Assembly (NCBI GenBank): GCA_948146395.1
Contig: OX411545.1
Span: 22,337,526 to 22,401,525, forward strand
Source: Fragum whitleyi
Taxonomy: Eukaryota; Mollusca; Bivalvia; Cardiida; Cardiidae
Direction: 5' to 3'
DNA: 64,000 nucleotides
Part shown: positions 43,753-54,998 of the stretch, in pieces
Position numbering within the stretch: position 1 is the stretch's first letter
Layout of the letters: every line of letters begins with the position of its first letter
Position numbers and translations under genes: made by a program
The notes under the pieces: model-generated
What the model was told of the DNA's origin: nothing
Databases searched by the model: none
The model's input: the letters and a program-made list of their open reading frames with translations, nothing else

Positions 43753-46700
43753 TTAAAACTTGAGTGGTTTTGCTTGTTCCCATGTGAATTCTGGTCGTCC
43801 AAAATGGCCATAGCAAGCAGTTTTCTGGTAAATTGGGTTCTTCAAGTTCAAATCCCTATGATAGAGAAAAGCAATATATTAACAATTACACATTACAAAA
43901 GTGATCTGTAATTTAAAGGATTGACTTTATTAGGACTGGCACCAACCATATCACCAAGAGCAAAGATAATTCGACAATCTCATTTTAAGACCGGACCAAA
44001 GAATTTCAAGGATACTGCAGATGAAAATTTCCAGTTGATGAAATTTTAAAAATCTTTGTTTTTTGGTGAAGAAAACGTTGTAGACAATGAAGAGATTGCT
44101 TGAAACAAGCAATTTGTTAATTTTCAACCTTCTTTTTCACTTTTTTGTAAAACATACAAATTTACTTAATTGAAAAGGGTTGTTTCCAATATTTCAAATC
44201 AGGGGTGTGGAAATAAGAGTTTTCTCCACTTGTCCCTGGACAAGTAAAAGTGGATTTTCTACTCGTCCAGGATCAAAATGAACTTGTCCGCTAAAGAGTA
44301 AATAGAAAAATTTGGAAAAAAAAAACATTGCCTTTTGATGAAGAAAATGCTGGTATCCAGCATTTTCTTCATTAACCCTTGTCATGCTGAACCCGGAATA
44401 TTCCTGCTTTGGCAGGAGCTATAGACAAACATCAGCCTGCACATATGTGCAGTCTAATGTTAGTCTACACCACCTGTTTCTCACTTTGTAACCAGAATAG
44501 TCAAAAGATTTAGTTTTTCAAATTAAATTTACCTACAGTTGGTACTTTCAGTGCTTTTTGCCCTTTGATTTTGATGAAAAATTTTAGCCAAAATTTACTC
44601 AGCATGACAAGGGTTAAAAACAATGTTTTCTACCCTATGATATGAACATTGGGATGATTTCTCTCTTAATTCTTTTAAGTAACATTCCAAGATTTGCCCT
44701 GGTATTTACTTGTCCTTGGACAAGTTGCTTAGAAAAATTTACTTGTCCTCAAGTACAAAAGCTCGAGTCGGACAAGTCGGGCATGGGAATTCCACACCCC
44801 TGTTCAAATGTATAGAAGCAAATCATAAAAGATGGTAACAAGACTTACTTTACAATTCTACCAGGACGTAGATCAAAATTATTTCTAACTATCTTCAATA
44901 ATTCAGACTCGGATTTCGATGATGTTCCATAACTCAAAACTGTGATTGATAAAGGTTCAGCTATTCCAATAGCATAGGACACCTGAAATACATAATAAAC
45001 CCTTTCCTGTTTTACAAAATTTTGGACCTGTCTTAATTCAAAGGTTTTGCAGACGAAAATAAAAAGTGGATTTAATTTGAACAAGAGCTGTCACTGTAAG
45101 ATGACAATGCCCCCGACACCGCTTTGATTTTAAATTATGGCCAATCTATGTTGAAGGTCAAGGTCATCCAGGGGTCAAGGTCACCAAAGTATGTGCCTAC
45201 AGAAAGGTAATGTACCAAGGAATGTTGTGGTAAAGTATGATGCGAATATGTTAAGTAATAAGAAAGTTATGGCCAATGTTGTTAAAGTTTTTGGACGGAA
45301 TGACGGACGGACGGACGGACGGACAAGTCAAATTTATGATGCCTCCCTATCGGGGGCATAAAAATAACCATGCAGTAGGGTAGAAAATGGTGTGGAAAAA
45401 GGAGAAATTGCTTGTCAGAAGCATTTTTTTTTATTTTTTCACAATGTTTTCTCAATCATAAAATCACAGGCACGTAAAAAGCAGGGATTAAACAGTAAAG
45501 GGTTTGATAAATCTAGGAGGATTAGGTATTTCTTTTTTATGTCACAAGTTATATTCAACTGACAGTGAATAAACAATATGTGGTTGTGAAACGCAATAGC
45601 CAAACAAAATAGCATTATTTTCTTAATTTTGACCTAGTTTTAGTTTTTAACCTCATTGCCAACATCAGCAAAAATGACAAGGTAATGGGTATGCCCCAAT
45701 GCTTTGTTCCAAAACAACCAAGCAAAAAAGTACTGAAACACTGTACATAACATATCTGGTAGTATCTTATATTTTAGTAATCTTGCATTTTTTACCATGT
45801 TTACCTTTAGACTTTAAAGTATATGATTTCACTAACTTTAAAATATTATCAGACAATTTTTACCAGTCTCAAATTATGTTATAAGCTAAAGAATTAATCA
45901 ACCAGTTCAAGGCAGTCTCGATTTCTGGCACAAACAGGACAGTTTTTGAACCCTATGAAATTTTATATCAGTGACAACAATTTAAAGTTGAATGTTTTGA
46001 GTGTTATTGTCCCTGCCTTTATCTTGTCATGATTGTACTAGATTAAGCCTATCACTTTAGACCATGGTAAATATTTTGGTTGATAGGTTAGGGAAACACT
46101 TTCAAGGCTTAATTTCATACATTTCAGACATAATTAACCCTTATCCCTCTTTATTTGAGTTTTGATTTCAAACAAATTCCCAATTTTGTGGACATTTCAA
46201 CATGTCTGGCTCTATACTTTCCCACAAAAGTAAAGTTGAAATCTGGTTATGTAGTTCAAGATCAGACTGCCCATCTGTGAAAACTAATATTGGTTAGCCA
46301 AGAGGTATTGAGTACAACAGAAATATCATGTAAAGGTTAAGAAGAGCCAAAATCTTCACACTTGTAATAAATACTCTTTGATGAGGATACTTATTTATCT
46401 TATAACTGTACAAATATCAATGTGATAACATCCCATATGATATTTTTAATGATATCACATAGTTATTTTTAGAACAATGATATAATGCGGTTATTTTTAG
46501 AAACTTGCATTTCAGTTAGAAACATCAACGAAAACAAGACAAATAGAGGTTATAAGATAAATATAATAAGTACTTAGTGTATTGTATGGAAAAAAAAATA
46601 TCTAACTCTGTTGTGGGAATTGATAATTGTCTCGGCAGAGCCTCGACAATGATCAATTATCCCAACCTTGTTAGATATTTTTTCTCATACAAGTCACTAA

Positions 46701-49700
46701 GTACGTATTATATTTATCTTGATGATTCCAATGAGCATCTGCAACATGGGGTCTATGCAGAACTTATTATATAGAGGATAATAGTTTATTCAGTGCAAGA
46801 TCAATTTATTGTACATTGGGTGAACAACAAAAGCTATGTTTTAACAAGTCGCATAGCCATGAGTGAAACTATAGCTTTCGTTCAGTTTCATCTTTTTTGC
46901 AGTGAGATTGTCAAGTCTACTTTTATTCCTTGAAAAACCACCAGAAAACAGACTATTTAAAACTATTAATTCAAAATGCTCCCTCTATCTATATCCATGA
47001 AGAAAATGTGTTTTACTTACTTGTACTAGAACTCTTCTAACTAAGCCAGCTTTGACTAATGACTTGGCCACCCATCTAGCAGCGTAGGCTGCAGATCTGT
47101 CCACTTTTGAGAAATCTTTTCCAGAGAAGGCACCTCCACCGTGGGCTCCCCAGCCTCCATATGTGTCTACGATGATCTTTCTGCCTGTTAAACCTGCGTC
47201 ACTCTGTAAAACAACAGAATGCTTTTGCAATATGCCATCATGTAAAATGTTGTGAAATAAATCAGTCAGAAAATGATAAAAGGTAAGTTAAATGAAATTT
47301 ATTTTATGCTTTTCTTTTTAGCCTGTCCTCAATTCTAAAATTTCCGATGGGTCCAAATTGAAGGAAGTTCCAGGTGCCAAATGTAGCCCAACTCTTTTCT
47401 CAGAGAAGAAAATATGTAATGAGAAAATTGGTGCGACATGAAAAGTGATTTAGACCAAGGTCAAATACTGTGTAGTGTTACCCTATATTGGTCATTTGCT
47501 AAATAATTGACAAACATGTCAGGATCAAGAATTATAGTTTAGAAGTAAACAAAGGGCCAAAGTCCTCTACTTATATCAAAGTTATTGCATAATTTTTGTT
47601 TGTCAACAGAAGATAACTTGGTCAATGATAGAAGATACCTCCTTAATAACCTTACTTTAATATGTTTTGAATCATTGAGGAATTGCAATGTTGATGACAT
47701 TGTAGAAAAATCTTTTATCAAAAATTACTTATATCTAAGAACAACAAATCAAGAAGTTATTGCTTCATTTTTCTTCCAAATAAGCAAGACTGTAAGAGAT
47801 CTGTTTAAAGGTCATAAAGTAATTCAGTGAAAAGGGCACCAAACTAGAGTCAATAGATTGACCTCAATTTGAAAGTTGTTCATTTATATCTTATGTTCTT
47901 GAAACTGACTTCATGCTTACTTAGTGTTCTATAATTTGACCCTAAAAGTAAATATAGATCAGATCCTGCTTTCTCTTTCAGTTTAACAATTTGTTATTTA
48001 TTTATTTTGTTTGTTTACAAGCTGAAGCAGCTTTCAGTTTAACAATTTGTTACTTATTCATTAATTTTGTTTGTTTACAAGCTGAAGCAGCATTGCACCC
48101 CAGACAAAAGGAAAGAATTTGATTTCAAATTGTAAAATCATTATTTTTGTTCATTAAAGTACATGTATGTGGACTTGGTGTGGAAGAGGCCTGTACCCTC
48201 AACCCAATTGTTGTAAGAAGCCTTCTTTGTCTATTATAGAAAGGGTTCATGTATACTGTAAATCTTTAACCCCCCCCCCCCCCCCCCCCCCCCGATTGAT
48301 TTAAACAGAAGTTGAGGTTCTTTTTGTTTATTTAAATCATTTTGTCAGGGGTGTGGAATTCTCATGTCTGACACTGGCTTTTCTACCTGAGGACAAGTAC
48401 ATTTTTCTATGCCACTTGTCCGTGACCAAGGCATAAGATTGAATTGAAGTGAATTGAATTGAATGGAGTTTAACGCTGCTTTCAAAACCCTTTCATTAGG
48501 ATGCTTATTTGATGATTTTTGAGGATTCCAATGAGCAACTGCAATATGGTGTCTGTGCAAAACTTATTATAAAGAGGATAATAGTTTATTCAAGTGCATT
48601 GATTGATTGGAGTTTTACACCGCTTTCAACATTTTTTCAGTTATATTGCTGCTGCGGTTTCATGGTATTTCTCTCACCAGTACAACCACCACATCCTTTC
48701 CTAGCCTCCAGCTGCTATCTCACAGCATTAGATTCAAACTTCAGATGGTATCAGGAACCAGAGACCCGTTTTTCTCATATTTTTCAGTCTCAGATTTACA
48801 CTCACCTGAGGTCCACCTATGATAAATTTTCCGGATGGCTGGATATGATAAATTGTTTTAGCGTCCAAATATTTAGCTGGAATCACTACTTTAACAACTT
48901 TTTCCATGATTTCTTTTCGTAATTTTTCAACTGTGATGTCTTCACTGTGTTGTACTGAGATCACAACTGTATGAACACGCTGTGGAACGCAGGCACCCTC
49001 ATCATATACATATTCACAGGTTACCTAGAAAAGTTCATAGCAAAATATAAGCAAATGTCAATAGCTACCCAATTATAATCAAGTTTTAAACAAGATGTGT
49101 TTGTGAAACACGAATGCCCCCGGGACGGCATTTTTTTTCAAAGTTTGACCTTGACAGATGACCTTGACCTTGTCACATGACCTTGACTTTGGTACCAGCG
49201 GATGCGGATCATTGAGATCTATCATCATGCTAAATATTAGCTTTGTATCTTGAATAGGCTTGAAGATATTGGCAAGGTTAAGTTTTCGGGTTAAGTTTTC
49301 AAAGTTTGACCTTGACAGATGACCTTGACCTTGTCACATGACCTTGACTTTGGTACCAGCGGATGCGGATCATTGAGATCTATCATCATGCCAAATATTA
49401 GCTTTGTATCTTGAATAGGATTGAAGATATTGGCAAGGTTAAGTTTTTGGACAGACGGACGGACAGATGGACGGACGGACAGATGGACGGACAGACAGAC
49501 GGACATGAGTAAAACAATATGCCCCCGATCTCTTGATACGGGGGCATAAAAATAATAATAATAAATGTAAACTTAATTACTTTTGCTGTTGAGTATTGAA
49601 TTTCATACAAATTCTATTTTTCCATATAAACAACAGCACAGATTTTGGATTTCAACATTATTCTTATTCATATCAAAATATTGAACCAAATCCCTTGGGT

Positions 49701-52700
49701 TGAGTACCCATAACTCTTGAGTTTTGTTGAGAAGATTTCAGAGTGGTGCTACTCAGTCATATCTGTCCCTCTGGAATCATGATTATTGTCAGGGGTGTGG
49801 AATTCCCATGCCCGACTTGTCCGACTCGGGCTTTTGTACTTGAGGACAAGTAAATTTTTCTAAGCCACTTGTCCAAGGACAAGTAAATACCAGGGCAAAT
49901 CTTGGAATGTTACTTAAAATAATTAAGAGAAAAATCATCCTAATGTTCATATCATAGGGTAGTAAACATTGTTTTTAATGAAGAAAATGCATTTTCTTCA
50001 TCAAAAGGCAATGTTTTTATTTCAAATTTTTCTATTTACTCTTTAGCGGACAAGTTCATTTTGATTCTGGACGAGTAGAAAATTCGCTTTTACTTGTCCA
50101 GGGACAAGTGGAGAAAACTCGTAATTCCACACCCCTGATTGTCCTACTTTGTTTGAAAAATTCATCATTACAACAAAAGTAAAACCAACCTGTGTTTTAG
50201 AATCTGGTCTTGCCCAAGCAAACTCGCCAGTTCTGCGAAGTTCAGCAATTTTAGCATTTAGCTGGTGAGACAGTACAACTGTGAGAGGCATACATTCTTC
50301 TGTTTCATCTGTAGCGTAACCAAACATGAGACCCTGCAAATATAAAGATTTGGGTGTTATGAAAGAATTCTGAAATGGCAGGGATGAGCCTTCGTTACAG
50401 GTTGTTTCAACAAATAATTGTTTAAGTGTGTGAACCTTTTTTTGATTTGTATTTCTTATACAAACAGTTGACATACTTAAATTGAAACAAAAAATGTTGT
50501 TGGAACTTGAGACTAAAACCTTGCAACTTTAGCTTGAAAAAGTTACAAGGTTTTGAAAATCCAACAATGAAAAGCGTTCATTTTTACTCAGATTGTTAAT
50601 CCTTTTGGTTTAGGTAAGTTGAGTATACTGATTACTGTAAACTTGGCAAAAATGGTAAAACAAGAGGCCCAAGAGGGCCTCTATTGCTCCACTGGCTTTA
50701 AAATCTTTAGACTTTCATTACTTTAAATGAATACATTAACACTCTGAAATCTCCTAAGACCTATTTAATAATGATTAACTGGTTCTGGTCCATATTGCAC
50801 CAATATACTCAATCACAATGAACCTGCAACCCTTTACCCATCATATTAAAACATAAGGTTCAGAAGATGTCGTTCAAAGATTTCTGGCTCAAAAAAGGCC
50901 CCGTCTGCAACGCCCATATTTATGGACCAATCAAAATTTCTTGAACAATTTAAGTAAAAAGTCACCTAAGAAACATTCTGGGAAAGTTTCATTGAAATTG
51001 GCTGTGTGGAGGAGACATCGCTCAAAGATTTTTGCCTCAAAATAAGCCCGATCCTGCCACACCTAAATTTATGGGCCAATCAAAATTTAGAAAATAATTT
51101 TTGAAAAGAGACGCTCAAGGAACATTCTGTTAAAGTTTCATTGAAATCAGCCAAGTGCTTCAGGAGAAATGTCATCAGGGTTCAAAGAATTCAGAAAAAG
51201 GCACTCGTCCTGCAGGGCAAGTTACTTGAAAAAGTAACTTGTCCTGGTTTGATTGTCACTGGCCCTTCAATAGGCCTAGGGATCATTAAAGACCATGTTT
51301 TGTATCTGAAAACAACATCTTGAAGTGCAGACGAAACGAAAGTACAATTTTTGCGTCATTAAAAAATATTAAATTCTGGGCAATAAATACCGGTAAAAAA
51401 GATTGGGACGAGCACAATACCATGGATTTGTCGGGGAAATTTCAATGATTGCGGCTATAAGCGACAAAAGAAGTAGTAGAAATGAACAAAAGAGGGGAAA
51501 ATTTATTTCTATTTTTGATACTTTTCTTGATTGTGAGATCGATTTGTATTTACGAAGTTCGGGTACCGGGTTATATCATGCGAAAACCGGAAGTTTTATT
51601 TTTAGAAATCAAAGTACATGACTGTTTACAGTTAAAGTTGTTGCAAACTTCTATCACCGCGAACTTTTTTGAAGCGTCTTTTTAGTATTTTATCCAAGTT
51701 TATCCTGACACTAGACATAATAATTTATTGCCATTCATTCTTCACTCTACCGGGAGGACGACTGCCTTTGAATTTCGACTCGTCCTCCGGGATTTCTTAC
51801 TCGTAAATACGAGCGGACGAGTGGATTCTTTGGACCCTGGTCATTCAAAAATTTTGGGCTCAAAATAGGCCCCGCCCTGCCACGCCCATATTAAACAACC
51901 AATCAAAATTTCTTGAACAATTTAAGTAAAGGGTCAACCAAGGAACATTCTGTTAAAGTTTCATTGAAATCTGCCAAGTGGTTCAGGAGATGTCATTCAA
52001 AGATTTCAAGCTCAAAATAAGCCCCGCCCTGCCACACCCATATTTATGGACCAATCAAAATTTCTTGAACAATTTAAGTACAGGGTCACCCAAGGAACAT
52101 CCATGCCAAGTTTCATTGAAATCGGCCCAATGGTTTGGGAGGAGAAGATTTTTAAAGATTTCAAAGTGAAAAAATGCCACGCCCATATTTGGGGGCCAAT
52201 CAAAATTCTTTGAACAATTTAAGAAGAGGGCCACCCAAGGATCATTTCTACCAAGTTTCATTGAAATCGGCCCTTGGTTTGGGAGGAGAAGATGTTTAAA
52301 GAAAAAGTTTATGCACGCACGGACGCATGACGGACACTCCGCCATGACATAGCTCGCTGGCCTTCGGCCAGTGGAGCTAAAAACCCAAATTTATTTCAGG
52401 AACAGGGCAACATATGAAGGAGGGGGGATGTTAATTCAAATGTTTCCATTATTCTTGCCAAAACCCTAGGATCTATTTGAATTGCCTCAACATGACAATT
52501 TTAACAAGTTCTCCACTTCACAGGGTCCATCATGGAAATCTCAAGAGATACAAGACATTTCTATAGGAATTAGATGAACCCTTAACATTTTAATTTCTCC
52601 TTTTCAGATGTGTTTACAAAAGAGAAATATGTATAAGCAAGAGTAATAATTAAATTTCTACCCGCATGTATATAGCTGTGCAACCAAAAATATAATTTTC

Positions 52701-54998
52701 TTATAATATTCTCCAGTGAGAAAGCCAAATTAGATGACTACAGCTTGGAAAAAGCTGTGGTTATCACATTTGCTTTCCCAAAGACAAAACTATATGATTT
52801 TTTTGCAGATTTTCCAACTTGATAAGCGCTTATTGTCGAAAAATCCCATGGGTTCCCACTGTGCATGTCTAGAATGGATTAAGGACGTACCTGGTCACCA
52901 GCTCCAATATTATCATCATCTCTATCAACATGGACCCCTTGCGCAATGTCTGGACTTTGTTCTTCAAGGGCAATCAACACATTACAGGTCTTGTAATCAA
53001 ACCCTGCAAAACAAATCATACAAATTATAATAGCATTAACAAAAGTCAAATAAAAGTTTTAAACCATTCACAAAAGTTTCTTCAGTCTACAAATTGTCTT
53101 GTAAAAAACTTGTATATTTTTAGTAGTATATATGATTTAAGCCCAGGTTAATTCATATTTTCAAAAAGTTTAAGCCCAGATTAATTCATATTTTCAAAAA
53201 GTTAAAGTCCGAATTAGTTTCAAGAAAAAGAGCATTAATACTTCACATGTTTAGGGGGGAAAATGTTTTAAATCTTGTTCATATGCATTACTTACTAAGT
53301 ATTTCCAGTACATATTGGGAGTTCTGAAATGTCCTGCAGAAGAACATACCTATTCAACCAATGGCACAGCTATGATTCAGTTCGTAGAACCACAGCTACA
53401 GATAGAGGGGGTGTTTTTGTTTTCAAATCTAAACATATCATTATTCCCAACTTAAACTATATGTTGTTCGTATTCATTAGAAAAGTCTCATTGAGACTAT
53501 TCAAATGAGTACCCACAAAAAAGTCGTTTCATCTGGAGATAAAGATTTTAGATTGGTTATACCTCCTATTATCTTATCTAAAATTTTCAACAAAAACCAA
53601 TCTACCATAGAAATTATATCGTTAAACATCATACCTTTGCAGGAGTCATCATAGCCTATTTGTTTAATGGCTCCTCTAATAACTGTCTGGTAATCTACTT
53701 TTGCTTTTGATGTGATCTCTCCACAACACAGAATCATTCCAGTCTTGGAAACAGTCTCACAAGCAACTTTGGCTTCTGGGTCTTGTTTCAAGTGTGCATC
53801 CAGAATTGCATCGCTGACTTGGTCACATATTTTATCTGAAGAAACAAAAGACAATGCATACATATAAAACTTAGTTAAAATAGATCTATGTGTAGTCTTT
53901 GGCAGGAATAGTTGATTCAATATTAATAGTTCCAAGAATGAATCCCTACAGGTCAGTGAAAATTTTTCTAAGCAACATTCTTACTCTATGTTGCTTCTCA
54001 TCACATAATTGTATAAATGAGTACCTGCATGGGTTGCAAGTGCTGTGGCAGCCGAGTTGTGCTGCATGTAAACAGCCAACTTGCAATTCAGTCTTGTGTT
54101 TGAAACATTTTTACACCACTTTCAACAATCTTTCATTTGTAACTCAGCGACTGGAGCACCTAACAATGGTTTCCTGGAATTTCTCACACTGGTACTATTA
54201 CATCCTTTCCTAACCTCCAGTTGCTATTCCACATAAGTCTGTGATTATCAGCCCATTTGTGGAAAACTGCAATTCAGTTATGAGGTAAACTTGTAGCAGC
54301 AATAATACACCCCTCTCACTCTGATAAGCTGATGTTGATAGCTCAAACCAATGATACATTATCACACCTAATTAACTGGTCAAAGTTTGGAGGCAAAGTC
54401 AGCAGCTTTGTCACTGGCAACATGTCACAGAACAGTCTAGGTAAACTGTGCATGAATGGAAATTAACGTCACTTTCAAAAGTTTTTGTCAAGAGGTTTCA
54501 GATTGTACATCTGACCAATCAGTGTTTTTCTAGCTTGTGATACATGCTTTTTGAGCTGCTGATTCCAAACCTAATGATTATCCAACTACTGGCCGAAGAC
54601 CAATGTTGGAAAGTAACCCAAGTGTTCAAGAAAACTTGCTAATAACTACATTTTCTCATTTTCCCTCAATAATATTTTCACTCATTATTACCCAGTATTC
54701 AGTGACGAATTTGAATCATGAAATTCAATTAAGAAGCCCAAACATTCCTAGTCATAAGAAAATAGGACGTGCTCATTCCTGCAAAAACAACATCGGTACG
54801 ATGGCAGCACAAACATAAACAAACCCACGTGATCAAAGCCTGCGACTGAAGCTAAATTGTACCTGGGTGGCCTTCGCCGACGGATTCTGATGTAAATAAA
54901 AACGATCCAATGTCATCCTGGCTGCATTCTTCGGCGTAATGATTATGTAGTTCCTGGTAGTGACTACCGGTTGTCCCATTTACTGTGCCTCCCGACAT
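43753..54998 (-). CDS. MAT2A: S-adenosylmethionine synthase, eight exons
   Basis: Makes S-adenosylmethionine from methionine and ATP; a cytosolic and nuclear housekeeping enzyme. Coding exons, in order: 54863-54998, 53635-53835, 52891-53003, 50190-50333, 48806-49024, 47021-47203, 44849-44982, 43753-43855. Every border is GT-AG and the phases fit, giving 410 aa (human MAT2A has 395; the extra length is at the N-terminus). Visible motifs: [15 protein letters not shown] (residues 37-51; the His is in the active site), signature [15 protein letters not shown] from residue 146, PDSKTQ, and GGGAFSGKD at 293-301. The C-terminus has YGHFGRPEF and TWE and ends KPLKF. No residue of these motifs is missing. 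Introns hold pearl-type elements, MITEs and SINE pieces. Vertebrates have MAT1A and MAT2A; an invertebrate enzyme of this kind is usually a single common orthologue, so the symbol marks the family. Confidence 0.97.
44200..44802. mobile_element. ACTTGTCC MITE with CAGGGGTGTGG ends and a nested insert
   Basis: Starts CAGGGGTGTGGAAATAAGAG and ends GGGAATTCCACACCCCTG. TTCAAAT flanks it on both sides (44193-44199, 44803-44809). Paired CTTGTCC and GGACAAG segments lie inside. A second MITE (44376-44613) is inserted in the middle. In MAT2A intron 7. Confidence 0.75.
44376..44613 (+). mobile_element. piggyBac-like MITE with exact TTAA duplication
   Basis: CCCTTGTCATGCTGAACCCG at the left and CTCAGCATGACAAGGG at the right, flanked by TTAA at 44372-44375 and 44614-44617. 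CCC/GGG ends with TTAA are the piggyBac pattern. Non-coding. It splits the TTCTTCATTAA arm of the surrounding MITE. Confidence 0.8.
44998..45503. mobile_element. AACCCTTTCCTGTTT MITE, copy 2, interrupted
   Basis: Its halves (44998-45082 and 45365-45503) match the copy at 8811-9029 closely, including CACAGGCACGTAAAAAGCAG near the right end. A 280-bp pearl-type element sits between them. Confidence 0.7.
45083..45364 (+). mobile_element. Small pearl-type element (AAGAGCTGTCACTGTAA family)
   Basis: Head ACAAGAGCTGTCACTGTAAG, core with GAAGGTCAAGGTCATCCAGG and TATGGCCAA, tail GACGGACGGACGGACGGACA, then a terminal palindrome ATGCC..CGGGGGCATAAAAAT. It has only one core unit. Comparison with 8811-9029 fixes both borders within the AATAACC segment of the host MITE. 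Confidence 0.75.
46555..46720. repeat. 166-bp fold-back palindrome in MAT2A intron 6
   Basis: The left arm AAGATAAATATAATAAGTAC and right arm GTACGTATTATATTTATCTT pair; pairing continues inward through CTTAGTG, AAAAAATATCTAAC, GGGAATTGATAATTGTC and ends at the centre GGCAGAGCC. Sequence just right of it (GATTCCAATGAGCATCTGCA) recurs at about 48520-48600, so the palindrome belongs to a dispersed element. Confidence 0.7.
47978..48095. repeat. Two-copy direct repeat of about 60 bp
   Basis: CAGTTTAACAATTTGTTA and GTTTACAAGCTGAAGCAGC occur twice in tandem with small changes between. Confidence 0.65.
48270..48293. repeat. Run of 24 cytosines
   Basis: An uninterrupted poly(C) tract in MAT2A intron 5, by far the longest G/C homopolymer in the window. 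Its length may vary between individuals or be misread. Confidence 0.9.
48350..48430 (+). mobile_element. Left-end fragment of the ACTTGTCC MITE
   Basis: CAGGGGTGTGGAATTCTCAT through GCCACTTGTCCGTGACCAAG matches the first 80 bp of the copy at 49790-50137. The rest is missing. Confidence 0.65.
48435..48780 (-). mobile_element. SINE tail fragments, reversed
   Basis: Two pieces in reverse orientation: about 48440-48490 (AAAGCAGCGTTAAACTCC) and about 48600-48745 (GAAAGCGGTGTAAAACTCC, GAGAGAAATACCATGAAACC, GCTGGAGGCTAGGAAAGGAT). They match the SINE at 59522-59790. The second ends about 60 bp from MAT2A exon 5. Between them lies a piece of the palindromic repeat family of 46555. Confidence 0.55.
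49089..49556 (+). mobile_element. Pearl-type element (AAGATGTGTTTGT family), two units
   Basis: Head ACAAGATGTGTTTGTGAAAC and CGAATGCCCCCGGGACGGC. Two nearly identical units of about 174 bp (TTTGACCTTGACAGATGACC through GGCAAGGTTAAGTTTT) follow. The tail GACAGACGGACGGACAGATG leads to a terminal palindrome ATGCCCCCGATC...GGGGGCATAAAAATAA. In MAT2A intron 4. Confidence 0.8.
49790..50137. mobile_element. ACTTGTCC MITE, complete copy
   Basis: CAGGGGTGTGGAATTCCCAT at the left, CTCGTAATTCCACACCCCTG at the right, flanked by ATTGT on both sides (49785-49789, 50138-50142). The arms carry several ACTTGTCC/GGACAAGT pairs, and the centre has a palindrome GAAGAAAATGCATTTTCTTC. No coding sequence. Confidence 0.8.
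50661..52385 (+). mobile_element. Pearl-type element (GCCCATATTT family) with nested insert
   Basis: Head CAAGAGGCCCAAGAGGGCCT then CTATTGCTCCACTGGC. Core units hold CGCCCTGCCACGCCCATATT, CAATCAAAATTTCTTGAACA and AAGTTTCATTGAAATCGGCC. The tail GCACGCACGGACGCATGACG leads to the terminal hairpin CGCTGGCCTTCGGCCAGTGG and AGCTAAAAA. Interrupted at 51176-51839. In MAT2A intron 3. Confidence 0.8.
51176..51839. mobile_element. TIR element with CAGGGT ends and 5-bp duplication
   Basis: The left end CAGGGTTCAAAGAATTCAG and right end (reverse complement) CAGGGTCCAAAGAATCCA are inverted, and both carry CACTCGTCC close inside. GTCAT flanks both sides (51171-51175, 51840-51844). The 664-bp interior has no credible protein. 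Related in end sequence to the CAGGGGTG MITEs. Confidence 0.75.
52386..52890. other. MAT2A intron 3, unique part
   Basis: AT-rich, no further feature found between the pearl-type element and exon 3. Confidence 0.4.
53130..53220. repeat. Short direct repeat in MAT2A intron 2
   Basis: TTTAAGCCCAGGTTAATTCA and TATTTTCAAAAAG repeat at a period of about 36 bp, two full copies plus a partial third. Confidence 0.6.
54105..54260 (-). mobile_element. SINE tail fragment, reversed
   Basis: In reverse: GGAATAGCAACTGGAGGTTA, GGAAACCATTGTTAGGTGCT, CCAGTCGCTGAGTTACAAAT and GAAAGTGGTGTAAA, matching the SINE at 59522-59790. In MAT2A intron 1. Confidence 0.6.

Noticed and set aside
44998..45503. A clean TTAA target for the second AACCCTTTCC MITE copy
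   Set aside because: The flanks read TAAA and TTTG, so the duplication is not intact; only the copy at 8811 shows TTAA on both sides.
48509..48922. A 137-residue plus-strand protein
   Set aside because: It is antisense to MAT2A exon 5 and runs over reversed SINE pieces.
52734..53030. A 98-residue plus-strand protein
   Set aside because: Antisense shadow of MAT2A exon 3.
53899..54213. A 104-residue plus-strand protein
   Set aside because: Lies in MAT2A intron 1 and partly in a SINE fragment; no homology or splice support.
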